Part shown: piece after piece, positions 9,198 to 17,642 of the stretch
Numbering within the stretch: the first letter of the stretch is position 1
Layout of the letters: each line of letters begins with the position of its first letter
Assembly: GCA_902580335.1 (NCBI GenBank)
Contig: CACHKE010000002.1
Span: 1-64,000 of the forward strand
Source of the DNA: an uncultured Pelagibacteraceae bacterium
Lineage (GTDB): Bacteria > Pseudomonadota > Alphaproteobacteria > Pelagibacterales > Pelagibacteraceae
Reading direction: 5' to 3'
DNA length: 64,000 nucleotides
Made by a program: the position numbers and the translations under genes
The notes under the pieces: model-generated
Told to the model about the DNA's origin: nothing
Database searches by the model: none
Seen by the model: the letters and a program-made list of their open reading frames with translations, nothing else

Positions 9198-10581
9198 ATT
9201 AGCTAAAAAAGAAATTATCCATTTTATAGGTATTGGTGGAATAGGTATGAGTGGTCTTGCATTGATTATGAAGGCAAAAGGTTTTCAAATCCAAGGAAGC
9301 GATATTACTAAGAACAAAAATATTGAAAAATTAAAAAAACAGGGTGTCAGAATTTTTATTGGTCAAAAAAAACAAAATATAAAAAACGTTACAATTGTGG
9401 TGACATCTTCTGCAATAAAAAAAAGCAATCCAGAATTACTAGAGGCCAAAAGAAAAAAATTACCAGTGATAAAAAGAGGAAAGATGTTAGCAAATCTTGT
9501 TTCTTTATTGAAAAATATTGTTGTTGTTGGCTCTCATGGTAAAACAACAACTACATCTTTAGTAAGTTCTATTTTTGAAAATACAAAGTTAGATCCTACA
9601 ATAATCAATGGAGGCATAATAAATTCAATAAAGAGTACTGCAAAATTAGGTAAAAGTGACTGGTCTATATTAGAGGCAGATGAGTCAGATGGCAGTTTTA
9701 CTCATATTTCTCCTACATATTCAATTATAACAAACATAGATAGAGAACACATGGATTTTTATAAATCTATGAAGGATTTAAAAAATCATTTTCTACACTT
9801 TGTTAAAAAAGTTCCATCGTTTGGAAAATCTTTTATTTGTATTGATGATAAAATCAACAATGAATTAATAAAAGATATCAAAAATAAAAATTTTTTTACT
9901 TATGGAGTCAAGCCTAACGCTAATTTTCTTATCAAAAATATAATTCAAGATAAACTTTTCTCAAAATTTGATTTATTTATTAATTTACCAAATAAAAAAA
10001 AAAATATCTTAAAAAACTTTCAGATCCCATTATTAGGTGTTCATAATATAAGAAACTCTACAGCTGCAATTGCTGTAGCTCTTACTATAGGAATTCCAGT
10101 GTCTAATATTAAAAAAGGTCTAAAAAATTTTAAAGGTGTCCAGCGAAGATTTAATAAGATATTTACATTTAATGGAGTTGATTTTTATGATGATTACGCA
10201 CATCATCCAACAGAGATAAAATCTGTGTTAGAGGGAGTAAAAAAAGTTTTTGATAAGTTTGAAAGAGTGTGTATTTTTCAACCGCATAGAATATCAAGAT
10301 TAAAAGATTTAAAAAATGAATTTACTCATTGTTTTAGAGATGCAGACACAATTATATTATGTCCGATTTTTACAGCTGGAGAAAAAATAAAATTGGGGTT
10401 TAATTATAATGATTTTGCAAAAGGAATAATAAAAAATTCTAGAGTAAAACTATTTATGATTAGAAATAATATTGAATTAGCTAAATTTCTTAAACAAAAC
10501 ATATATGGAAAAAAAATCGTTATAGGAATGGGTGCTGGATCAATTTCAAATTGGATGAAAAAATTACCTGAATTAATGTAA
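9187..10581 (+). CDS. murC: UDP-N-acetylmuramate--L-alanine ligase
   Basis: MurC attaches L-alanine to UDP-MurNAc, the first peptide-stem step, in the cytoplasm. The 464-aa protein has the N-terminal substrate-binding loop GIGGIGMSGLA, the ATP loop GSHGKTTTTS, ADESDGSF, NIDREHMDFY and the C-terminal DDYAHHPTEI motif, all typical of MurC. It overlaps murG at its 5' end, and its stop forms TAATG with murB. Its position after murG is the usual one in this cluster. Confidence 0.97.
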   Translation: MKIELAKKEIIHFIGIGGIGMSGLALIMKAKGFQIQGSDITKNKNIEKLKKQGVRIFIGQKKQNIKNVTIVVTSSAIKKSNPELLEAKRKKLPVIKRGKMLANLVSLLKNIVVVGSHGKTTTTSLVSSIFENTKLDPTIINGGIINSIKSTAKLGKSDWSILEADESDGSFTHISPTYSIITNIDREHMDFYKSMKDLKNHFLHFVKKVPSFGKSFICIDDKINNELIKDIKNKNFFTYGVKPNANFLIKNIIQDKLFSKFDLFINLPNKKKNILKNFQIPLLGVHNIRNSTAAIAVALTIGIPVSNIKKGLKNFKGVQRRFNKIFTFNGVDFYDDYAHHPTEIKSVLEGVKKVFDKFERVCIFQPHRISRLKDLKNEFTHCFRDADTIILCPIFTAGEKIKLGFNYNDFAKGIIKNSRVKLFMIRNNIELAKFLKQNIYGKKIVIGMGAGSISNWMKKLPELM

Positions 10582-11489
10582 TGCAAATACAACAGCTTAA
10601 GAATTTACTAAAGGATTTTGAAAAAAATATAATTTATGGTCAAGATTTAAAGAAAAAAAATTGGTTTAATATTGGAGGAAAGTCAAAAGTTTTTTATAAG
10701 GCTGAAAATTTAAAGGATTTAATCAAAATTTTGAAGTTGCTCGATAATAAGGAAAAGATATTTGTTATCGGTGCAGGATCTAACACTTTAATTTCTGACA
10801 ATATTTTTGACGGAGTTGTAATAAAGCTCAGTAAAAATTTCAATAGAATATCCTTATTGAGAGAAGATGTGATAATTTCTGGCAGTGGTGTTTTAGACAA
10901 AAGTTTATCTGAGTTTGCCATGGAAAATCATTTGAGCGGGTTTGAATTTTTATCCTGTATCCCTGGGTCAATTGGAGGTGGAATTAAGATGAATGCTGGA
11001 TGTTTTGGCAGAGAATTCAAAGATATTCTTCTTTCAATTCAAGCAATTGACCAAAAAGGGAATTTAATAACAATTCCGTCAAATGAAATAAATTTTGATT
11101 ATAGAAACAACAATTTGCCTGAGGACCTAATTTTTTTAAGCGCTTCTTTTAAAGGGGTAAAAAGTGATTTTAATAAAGTAAATACCGAAGTTAGAAAAAT
11201 GAAATCTTTGAAAGAAAAAAACCAACCAATGAGAATTAAAACTGGTGGGAGCACTTTTAAAAACCCAATAAATCAAACGAATAAAAAAGTTTGGGAGTTG
11301 ATAAGAGAGTCAGTTTCTATTGATACTAAGTTTGGTGATGCACATATCTCAGAAAAACACTCAAATTTTTTTGTGAATAAAGGTAATGCAACGTTTAATG
11401 ATATGAAAAAATTAATTGATTTTGTTTCCAAAAAAGTTTTAGAAAAAACTGGCATTAAATTAGATAAAGAAATTAAGATATTGGAATAA
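10581..11489 (+). CDS. murB: UDP-N-acetylenolpyruvoylglucosamine reductase
   Basis: MurB is an FAD enzyme that reduces UDP-GlcNAc-enolpyruvate to UDP-MurNAc with NADPH. The 302-aa protein shows the FAD-binding segment IGAGSNTLI, the CIPGSIGGGIKMNAG loop, GGSTFKNP, which contains the catalytic Ser of the family, and a C-terminal segment SEKHSNFFVNKG. Its size fits the shorter type lacking the extra loop of the E. coli enzyme. The start overlaps the murC stop (TAATG), and ddl follows after one base. Confidence 0.96.
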   Translation: MQIQQLKNLLKDFEKNIIYGQDLKKKNWFNIGGKSKVFYKAENLKDLIKILKLLDNKEKIFVIGAGSNTLISDNIFDGVVIKLSKNFNRISLLREDVIISGSGVLDKSLSEFAMENHLSGFEFLSCIPGSIGGGIKMNAGCFGREFKDILLSIQAIDQKGNLITIPSNEINFDYRNNNLPEDLIFLSASFKGVKSDFNKVNTEVRKMKSLKEKNQPMRIKTGGSTFKNPINQTNKKVWELIRESVSIDTKFGDAHISEKHSNFFVNKGNATFNDMKKLIDFVSKKVLEKTGIKLDKEIKILE

Positions 11490-11490
11490 T

Positions 11491-12405
11491 TTGAAAAAAA
11501 AAATTTTAATAATTTCTGGTGGTATTTCTAAGGAGAGAATTATCAGCTTAGAGACTGGAAAACAGGTTGCTAAAGAACTGAAGAAGCATAATTATCTGGT
11601 AAGAACATGCGAACCAGATAAAGATTTATTATTAACAATAAAAGACTTCAAACCTAATTGCATCTTTAATGCTCTACATGGTCAGTTTGGTGAAGATGGA
11701 TACATACAAACAATATTAGAAACAATAGGAATACCTTACACACATTCGGGTGTTATTGCCTCTGCTAAGGCAATGGACAAAGAAATTTCAAAAAAAATAT
11801 TCTTAAAAAATAAAATTTTGACACCTAAATATTTTGTTTATAATTTTGATAAAACTAATAAGGAACTTATAAGTTTTGTAAAAAAGAAATTCAATTTTCC
11901 AGTTGTAATTAAACCAATTAATGAGGGCTCTAGTGTTAATGTCTATATATGCACAAAAAATGATCTATTAAAAAACTTAAAATTTTTAAAAGATTACAAA
12001 AAAGTAATGATAGAACAATTTATTCCTGGACGAGAAATTCAATCAGCTATAATTGGAAAGAAGAAACTTGGAGCAATCGAGCTAAAACCAAAGAGAAAAT
12101 TTTATGATTATCAAGCAAAGTATAACTCTAATGCAAAGACCGAACATATTATTCCAGTCGATTTATCAAAAAAAAAATACAAAACTCTTATGAACATAAC
12201 TTTAAAAGCACATAATTTGATGGGATGTAGAGGAGTTACAAGATCAGATTTTAAATATTTTAATGGTAAATTTTATCTTTTAGAAATTAATACACAGCCT
12301 GGAATGACAAAACTATCTTTAGTTCCAGAGATATCAGCGTATATTGGAATTAATTTCATAAATTTAATTAAATTAATTTTAAAAGATGCATCTATTGATA
12401 AGTAA
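11491..12405 (+). CDS. ddl: D-alanine--D-alanine ligase
   Basis: Ddl makes the D-Ala-D-Ala dipeptide that the MurF half of MurEF then adds. The 304-aa ATP-grasp protein has GHGQ/EDG-type substrate residues around ALHGQFGEDGYIQ, VIKPINEGSSV in the ATP-binding domain, and the Mg-binding LEINTQPGMT near the end. The start appears to be TTG one base after the murB stop; there is no ATG nearby that would preserve the N-terminal beta strand KILIISGG. The 3' end overlaps ftsQ by 20 bases. Confidence 0.95.
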   Translation: MKKKILIISGGISKERIISLETGKQVAKELKKHNYLVRTCEPDKDLLLTIKDFKPNCIFNALHGQFGEDGYIQTILETIGIPYTHSGVIASAKAMDKEISKKIFLKNKILTPKYFVYNFDKTNKELISFVKKKFNFPVVIKPINEGSSVNVYICTKNDLLKNLKFLKDYKKVMIEQFIPGREIQSAIIGKKKLGAIELKPKRKFYDYQAKYNSNAKTEHIIPVDLSKKKYKTLMNITLKAHNLMGCRGVTRSDFKYFNGKFYLLEINTQPGMTKLSLVPEISAYIGINFINLIKLILKDASIDK

Positions 12406-13060
12406 AAAAATTACAATTTACTTATTAATGTTTTGTTTTCTTGTATCAATTAACAATATTTCATTAATTAATATCAGTTTTCCAAAAATCGAAAATATAG
12501 AGATAGTTGGTTTAAATATAAATGAGAGAAAAAAAATTGAAAGTATGGTTAATGAAGCAAATTTTAAAAATATTTTTTACGTAGATAAACAATATTTACA
12601 AAAAAAAATTAATTCAATTAAAATCATAGAGCATTTTGAAATATTCAAAAATTATCCTTCAACTCTAAAAATATTTATAAAGGAAGCAAAAATACTTGCA
12701 CAAACGAAAAAAAATAATTCCAATTATTTTATTGGATCAAATGGAAAATTAATTCTGAATGATTATTCAAATTCTAATCTGCCATTTGTGTTTGGTGATT
12801 TAGATGTTAAAGAATTTCTTAAATTTAAGAATGAAGTTGATAAATCAAACTTTGATTTTAAAAAAATAGTAAAACTATATTATTTCAAATCAAAAAGATG
12901 GAATATTGAAACACCAGAAGGATATTTGATAAAATTGTCGAGAAATGATGTCAAAAAAGATCTAAACTTATTTGTTCGTTTATCTAATGAAGATAAATTT
13001 AAGAATGAATTAGTAATTGATTTCCGTCAAAAAGATCAAATAATATTATATGGTAAATAA
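12386..13060 (+). CDS. ftsQ: Division protein FtsQ
   Basis: FtsQ is a single-pass inner-membrane protein that links early and late divisome proteins. The 224-aa sequence has a short cytoplasmic start, one membrane segment at about residues 8-30, a POTRA-like domain beginning at IENIEIVGLNI, and a following beta domain with a YPSTLKIFIKEAKILA stretch typical of FtsQ/DivIB. Its position between ddl and the ftsA-like gene is canonical. It is slightly short for the family. The start at 12386 lies within ddl, and the 3' end overlaps the next gene by 11 bases. Confidence 0.88.
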   Translation: MHLLISKKITIYLLMFCFLVSINNISLINISFPKIENIEIVGLNINERKKIESMVNEANFKNIFYVDKQYLQKKINSIKIIEHFEIFKNYPSTLKIFIKEAKILAQTKKNNSNYFIGSNGKLILNDYSNSNLPFVFGDLDVKEFLKFKNEVDKSNFDFKKIVKLYYFKSKRWNIETPEGYLIKLSRNDVKKDLNLFVRLSNEDKFKNELVIDFRQKDQIILYGK

Positions 13061-13751
13061 TTCAGAAAATAAAATTTTTCTTTTTTTAGGGATTAATAAA
13101 TTTTCGATTGTTGCAATAAATTCCATTAATGAGTTTGTTTATAAAGAAGAAAAATTCATAAGTAATCAAAATAATCAAATCGAGTTAGATTTTTTAGATA
13201 GTTTCCTAAATGAAAATATTTTTAAGATAGAAAAAAAACTCAATGAATTTGTCGAAAATATTTTTTTGATTATTGATCATCAGAATATTTTTTCAATTCG
13301 TTTATCTATCAAAAATAAATTTGATAATATTATTATTAATTCAAATTCTATACATAAATTGATATTAGAAGCAAAAAGTTGCTGCAACAAAACCTTAAAA
13401 GATCTTGATATTCTTCATATGAAGATTGATAAGTTTTATATTGATGGAACTTATTTTGAAACTTTACCAGAAAAAAAAAATTGTAATAATCTTTCTATTG
13501 AAGTCAGTTATTTATGTATACCAAAAAGGATCTCAAAAACTATTGAAGATGCTCTCAGAAAATACCAAGTATCTTTGGATAAAATATTGAGCCTAAATTA
13601 TTTAAATAGTTTTTTAGATGATAAAAACGATAATTTATATGTAATGGCACAAAAAATCTTAGATGGTTTTAATGAAAATGAGGTGCTTGTCACTAATAAA
13701 TACTCAAAAAAAATGGGATTTTTTGAGAGATTCTTCAATTTTTTTAACTAG
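13050..13751 (+). CDS. Strongly reduced FtsA-like protein lacking the ATPase half
   Basis: At the position normally held by ftsA there is a 233-aa protein; FtsA is usually about 400 aa. Residues 120-200 resemble the FtsA 1C (SHS2) domain: ILHMKIDKFYIDG parallels the 'lHviP..y.iDG' segment, followed by an IEVSYLCIPK strand and a helix. The N-terminal 1A-like strands remain (IFLFLGINKFSIVAI), but the DxGTSK phosphate loop expected there is replaced. Subdomains 2A/2B are absent. The last residues, KKMGFFERFFNFFN, form a plausible amphipathic helix like the FtsA membrane-targeting tail. The downstream 63 bases do not encode a missing C-terminus, so this is a deletion rather than a frameshift. The homology is judged by eye and by position. 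Confidence 0.65.
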   Translation: MVNNSENKIFLFLGINKFSIVAINSINEFVYKEEKFISNQNNQIELDFLDSFLNENIFKIEKKLNEFVENIFLIIDHQNIFSIRLSIKNKFDNIIINSNSIHKLILEAKSCCNKTLKDLDILHMKIDKFYIDGTYFETLPEKKNCNNLSIEVSYLCIPKRISKTIEDALRKYQVSLDKILSLNYLNSFLDDKNDNLYVMAQKILDGFNENEVLVTNKYSKKMGFFERFFNFFN

Positions 13752-13814
13752 CTCGTATTTTCTTGTAATATTTGTTGTTTTTAAATTTAAAGATTACCAG
13801 ACTAAAAGTTTTGA

Positions 13815-14735
13815 GTGTCTTTATTAAACCAAAAAACTATCAAAAATTCTGTATCTTTTAGTGGAATAGGTCTTCACTCTGGAAAACCAGCTAAGATTTG
13901 TGTCAAACCTTCAAGTCCAGATAGTGGCATTGTATTTAAAAGAATAGATTTAAAAAACAACAATCTAATTTACCCAAATTTTATGAATGTGACTAATACA
14001 GCTTTGAATACTACTATTAGTAATAGTAATGGAGTGAAAGTTTCAACTATCGAGCATTTAATGGGGGCTTTGTTTGGAATTGGAATCGATAATGCATTGA
14101 TTGAAATTGATAATGAGGAAGTTCCAATTTTAGATGGTTCAGCGAAAGTTTTTATTGAGAAAATATTAACAGCAGGTTTAGAGCTTAGTAATAAACCTAT
14201 TAAAATAATTAAGATTAAAAAAAAAATTGAATTTAAAAACGGTGATAAATTTATTTCAATTGAGCCTTCAAAATTAAGTTTGGACATCGATTTTGAATTA
14301 AAATATCAAAATAAAATAATTGGGAATCAAAGAAATAAGATTAATGTCTACGAGGATGATTTGACAGAAGTTTTTAATTCTAGAACTTTTTGTTTGTATG
14401 AGGATATCGAAGCTATCAAGAAAAAAGGTTTAGCAAAAGGTGGGAGTTTAGAAAATGCTATAGTGGTCAAAAGTGATAATGTGTTAAATCCCGAGGGTTT
14501 AAGAAATTCAAAAGAGTTTGTTAATCACAAAATTCTTGATTGTATTGGCGATTTATATACTACAGGTTATAGGATTATAGCTAGTGTAAATTGCTCTCAA
14601 GGGGGCCATTATCTAACGAATAGTTTGTTAAGGAAAGTATTCGAAAATAAAGATAATTTTTCTATCATCGAAATTCAAGAAAGAACACTACCTCATACGC
14701 TAATCAATAGAAGTTTATTGAGATCGATAGCTTAA
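13815..14735 (+). CDS. lpxC: UDP-3-O-acyl-N-acetylglucosamine deacetylase
   Basis: LpxC is the zinc deacetylase that commits UDP-acyl-GlcNAc to lipid A synthesis. The 306-aa protein begins at GTG (SLLNQKTIKNSVSFSGIGLHSG). Motifs: GIGLHSG near residue 18, the zinc ligand segment TIEHLMGAL, ILDGSAKVF, and the second zinc segment HKILDCIGDLY. A late histidine in the family's active site is visible in SQGGHYLTN. ftsZ is the usual gene before lpxC in alphaproteobacteria, but it is not here. There is a 63-base gap upstream. Confidence 0.96.
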   Translation: MSLLNQKTIKNSVSFSGIGLHSGKPAKICVKPSSPDSGIVFKRIDLKNNNLIYPNFMNVTNTALNTTISNSNGVKVSTIEHLMGALFGIGIDNALIEIDNEEVPILDGSAKVFIEKILTAGLELSNKPIKIIKIKKKIEFKNGDKFISIEPSKLSLDIDFELKYQNKIIGNQRNKINVYEDDLTEVFNSRTFCLYEDIEAIKKKGLAKGGSLENAIVVKSDNVLNPEGLRNSKEFVNHKILDCIGDLYTTGYRIIASVNCSQGGHYLTNSLLRKVFENKDNFSIIEIQERTLPHTLINRSLLRSIA

Positions 14736-14791
14736 CTTAATAATCATCTTTATAGTTTAAATCTAGCTTGTATACTTTATTAATGTGCAAA

Positions 14792-15616
14792 ATGAAGATA
14801 ATTTTATTTTTTATCTCTTTATTATTAATTCTTTCTTGTAGTAATGAAGTAAAAAAAGTGTCCCTTATAAAGGAGACTAATCAAAAAGTAGAAATGATTT
14901 CAGCATACGAAAAAGGTATGAGTTTAATGGAAGTTGGAGACTACTTTGCAGCTAGTAAAAAATTTTTAGAAGCAGAGATTTTATTTCCACAATCTGATTG
15001 GGCACCAAAATCAGTCCTGATGGCGTCATACTCTTATTACATGCAAGATTACTATTCATTAGCAATTCAAAATTTAAAAAGATACTTTCAAACTTATCCC
15101 AAAGATACTAACAAAGCTTATGGTCATTATCTTTTAGCAATGTGTTATTATGAGACTATTGAGGGTGAAAAAAAAGATCTAGCTCCTTTACTTTTATCCA
15201 AAGAAGAACTCAAATTTATAATTGAAAATTTTCCTAATACTGATTATGCTTATGACGCTAGATTTAAAATTGATTTAATAAATGATATTTTAGCTGCTAA
15301 AGAAGTTTATATAGGAAGACATTACATAAAAAAAGAAAAATGGATACCTGCTCTAAATAGATTTAAAAATGTTTTAGAGGAATATGAAACCACAGTCCAT
15401 GTGGAAGAAGCAATACATAGATTAGTTGAAATTTATTACAAATTAGGCATGGAAGAAGAGTCTCTTAAATATGCGTCATTGTTGGGATATAATTATAACT
15501 CTGGTACATGGTATAAGGAAACATATAAAATATTTAATAAAAAATATGAGGTTGAAATCCCAAAAAATAAAAAAGAAAATAGTAAGATTTTGAGTAAAAT
15601 AAAAAGTCTTTTTTAG
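14792..15616 (+). CDS. bamD: Outer-membrane assembly lipoprotein BamD
   Basis: BamD is a TPR lipoprotein of the BAM complex that inserts beta-barrel proteins in the outer membrane. The track's TTG start at 14768 is unlikely. An ATG at 14792 (or 14783) gives a clean lipoprotein signal, MKIILFFISLLLILSC, with the acylated Cys at residue 16. The rest (274 aa) contains BamD-type TPR helices, including AYEKGMSLMEVGDYFAASKKF and LAIQNLKRYFQTYPKD. A TATACT sequence just upstream could be a -10 box. In many alphaproteobacteria recN lies between bamD and ligA; here ligA follows directly after four bases. Confidence 0.9.
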   Translation: MKIILFFISLLLILSCSNEVKKVSLIKETNQKVEMISAYEKGMSLMEVGDYFAASKKFLEAEILFPQSDWAPKSVLMASYSYYMQDYYSLAIQNLKRYFQTYPKDTNKAYGHYLLAMCYYETIEGEKKDLAPLLLSKEELKFIIENFPNTDYAYDARFKIDLINDILAAKEVYIGRHYIKKEKWIPALNRFKNVLEEYETTVHVEEAIHRLVEIYYKLGMEEESLKYASLLGYNYNSGTWYKETYKIFNKKYEVEIPKNKKENSKILSKIKSLF

Positions 15617-15620
15617 AAAA

Positions 15621-17642
15621 ATGATTGATGAAAAAATTAATCAAAAGTACATAAAAAAAATAAAACTATTTCAAAAATATAATAAACATTATTACAACTT
15701 AAACAATCCGCTAGTAGAGGATCATGTATTCGATGAATTGAAGTCAGAAATACTTAATTTAGAGAAGCAACATGATTTTTTATATCACAAAAGTTCCCCT
15801 AAAACCTCAGTAGGTTTCAAACCCTCTAAATCTTTTAAAAAAGTTAAACACAGCGTGCCAATGTTGTCATTAAGCAATGCATTTAACAAAGATGATTTAT
15901 TAAACTTTGAGAAAAAAATTTTAAATTTTTTGAATAAAGAAACAAACTTTTTGATTGAATATAGTGCTGAGCCTAAAATAGATGGAATATCTGCATCATT
16001 AATTTTTAAAAAAGGTAAATTTATAGCTGGTTTGTCTAGAGGTGATGGAAAGGAGGGAGAGGACATTACAGAAAATTTAAAAACAATTAAAGATATACCA
16101 AAATTCATAAATTTAAAAAATTTTCCTGATGAAATTGATATAAGGGGGGAGGTATTTATTAAAAACAGTGATTTTAAAAAATTAAGAGATAAGTTTGCAA
16201 ATCCAAGAAATGCCGCCTCAGGATCCTTAAGGCAAAAAGATCCTAACGAAACAAAAAAAATTCCTTTAAAATTTATTGCTTATACGTTTGGTTATGAAAA
16301 AGGATTAAAAGTAAAAACACAAAGTGAATATTTGGAAGAATTAAAAAAATGGGGCTTTAAAACAAATCCTTTAAATAAAAAAATAAAAACGATAGATGAT
16401 TTGATAAAAAATTATAATGAGATCGAAAAAAGAAGAGGAGAGATAGATTTTGATATCGATGGAATTGTATACAAAATAAATGATTTTAAATTACAAAAAA
16501 GACTAGGTAATGTTGCTAATGCACCAAGATGGGCTATTGCACATAAATTTTCAGCAAATAGTGCAGTTTCAAAAATAGAAAATATTGAAATTCAAATAGG
16601 GAGAACTGGTGCCTTAACTCCCGTTGCAAAAATTAAACCTGTGAATATTGGAGGTGTTGTGGTTTCAAATGCCACCCTTCATAACGAGGAGGAAATAAAT
16701 CGAAAAGATATTAGAATTGGAGACACTGTTTTAATTGAAAGAGCTGGAGATGTTATACCACACGTAATTTCTGTGGATTTTAAATTAAGAGAAAAAAATT
16801 CAAAAAAGTTTATTTTTCCTCAAACCTGCCCATCATGTGGTTCTAAAACTGTTAAAGACTATAATATAACTACTAAAAAAGAGGACGCGGTAAGAAGATG
16901 TTCAAGCGAAGGTTTTGAGTGTGAAAAAATGGCTATCGAAAAGATAAAACATTTCGTTTCAAAAGAAGCATTTAATATTGAGGGTTTTGGAAAAAAGATT
17001 GTGGAAAATTTTTGGAATCTAAAATTAATCAGACTTCCCCAAGATATATTTAAGCTTGATTTTGTTAAGATTGAGAGATTAGATGGATGGGGTAAACAAT
17101 CTGTAGCTAATTTAAAATATTCAATAAATTTAAGGAAAACCATTCCTTTTGACAAATTTATATATTCATTAGGGATTAGGCATATTGGTTTAGAGAATGC
17201 CAAAACAATTTCAAGGAATTTAAAATCTTTGAAAAATTTCATAACATTTTCAAAAAAGAATACTTTTGATAATTTAATTAATATTGATGGAATTGGGGAG
17301 ACTCAAATTAATTCAATAAAAAATTTTTTTAAAAATGATACAAATTTAAATATTCTATATGATCTAGAAAAAATACTTAAGGTTAAAAATACTGAAATAA
17401 AAAGGACTGATGGATTACTAAATAATAAAACATTTATGTTTACAGGCAAATTGTTAAATATGAGTCGCTCTGAGGCAAAATCAATAATTGAGCAAAATTC
17501 AGGTTCAATAGTAAGCAATGTCACTAAAAAACTAGATTATTTAATTGTTGGTGAGAAACCAACAAGCAGAAAAGTTAATACAGCAAAAAATTTGAAAATT
17601 AAAATTTTAGATCAGTCTGCTTGGTTAGAAATGCTTAAATAA
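15621..17642 (+). CDS. ligA: NAD-dependent DNA ligase
   Basis: LigA seals nicks in DNA during replication and repair, using NAD+. The 673-aa protein has the usual domain order: Ia/adenylation domain with the AMP-accepting Lys119 in EPKIDGIS, OB fold, a four-cysteine zinc finger (CPSCGS ... CSSEGFEC), helix-hairpin-helix repeats (IDGIGETQ) and a C-terminal BRCT domain from about residue 595 (FMFTGKLLNMSRSEA). The length is complete. Its last eight bases overlap the convergent pepP gene. The gene is probably co-transcribed with bamD. Confidence 0.97.
   Translation: MIDEKINQKYIKKIKLFQKYNKHYYNLNNPLVEDHVFDELKSEILNLEKQHDFLYHKSSPKTSVGFKPSKSFKKVKHSVPMLSLSNAFNKDDLLNFEKKILNFLNKETNFLIEYSAEPKIDGISASLIFKKGKFIAGLSRGDGKEGEDITENLKTIKDIPKFINLKNFPDEIDIRGEVFIKNSDFKKLRDKFANPRNAASGSLRQKDPNETKKIPLKFIAYTFGYEKGLKVKTQSEYLEELKKWGFKTNPLNKKIKTIDDLIKNYNEIEKRRGEIDFDIDGIVYKINDFKLQKRLGNVANAPRWAIAHKFSANSAVSKIENIEIQIGRTGALTPVAKIKPVNIGGVVVSNATLHNEEEINRKDIRIGDTVLIERAGDVIPHVISVDFKLREKNSKKFIFPQTCPSCGSKTVKDYNITTKKEDAVRRCSSEGFECEKMAIEKIKHFVSKEAFNIEGFGKKIVENFWNLKLIRLPQDIFKLDFVKIERLDGWGKQSVANLKYSINLRKTIPFDKFIYSLGIRHIGLENAKTISRNLKSLKNFITFSKKNTFDNLINIDGIGETQINSIKNFFKNDTNLNILYDLEKILKVKNTEIKRTDGLLNNKTFMFTGKLLNMSRSEAKSIIEQNSGSIVSNVTKKLDYLIVGEKPTSRKVNTAKNLKIKILDQSAWLEMLK

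Noticed and set aside
13752-13814. Possible frameshifted remainder of ftsA
   Set aside because: All three frames were read in the 63 bases before lpxC; none continues an FtsA-like sequence, so a sequencing frameshift does not explain the short gene.
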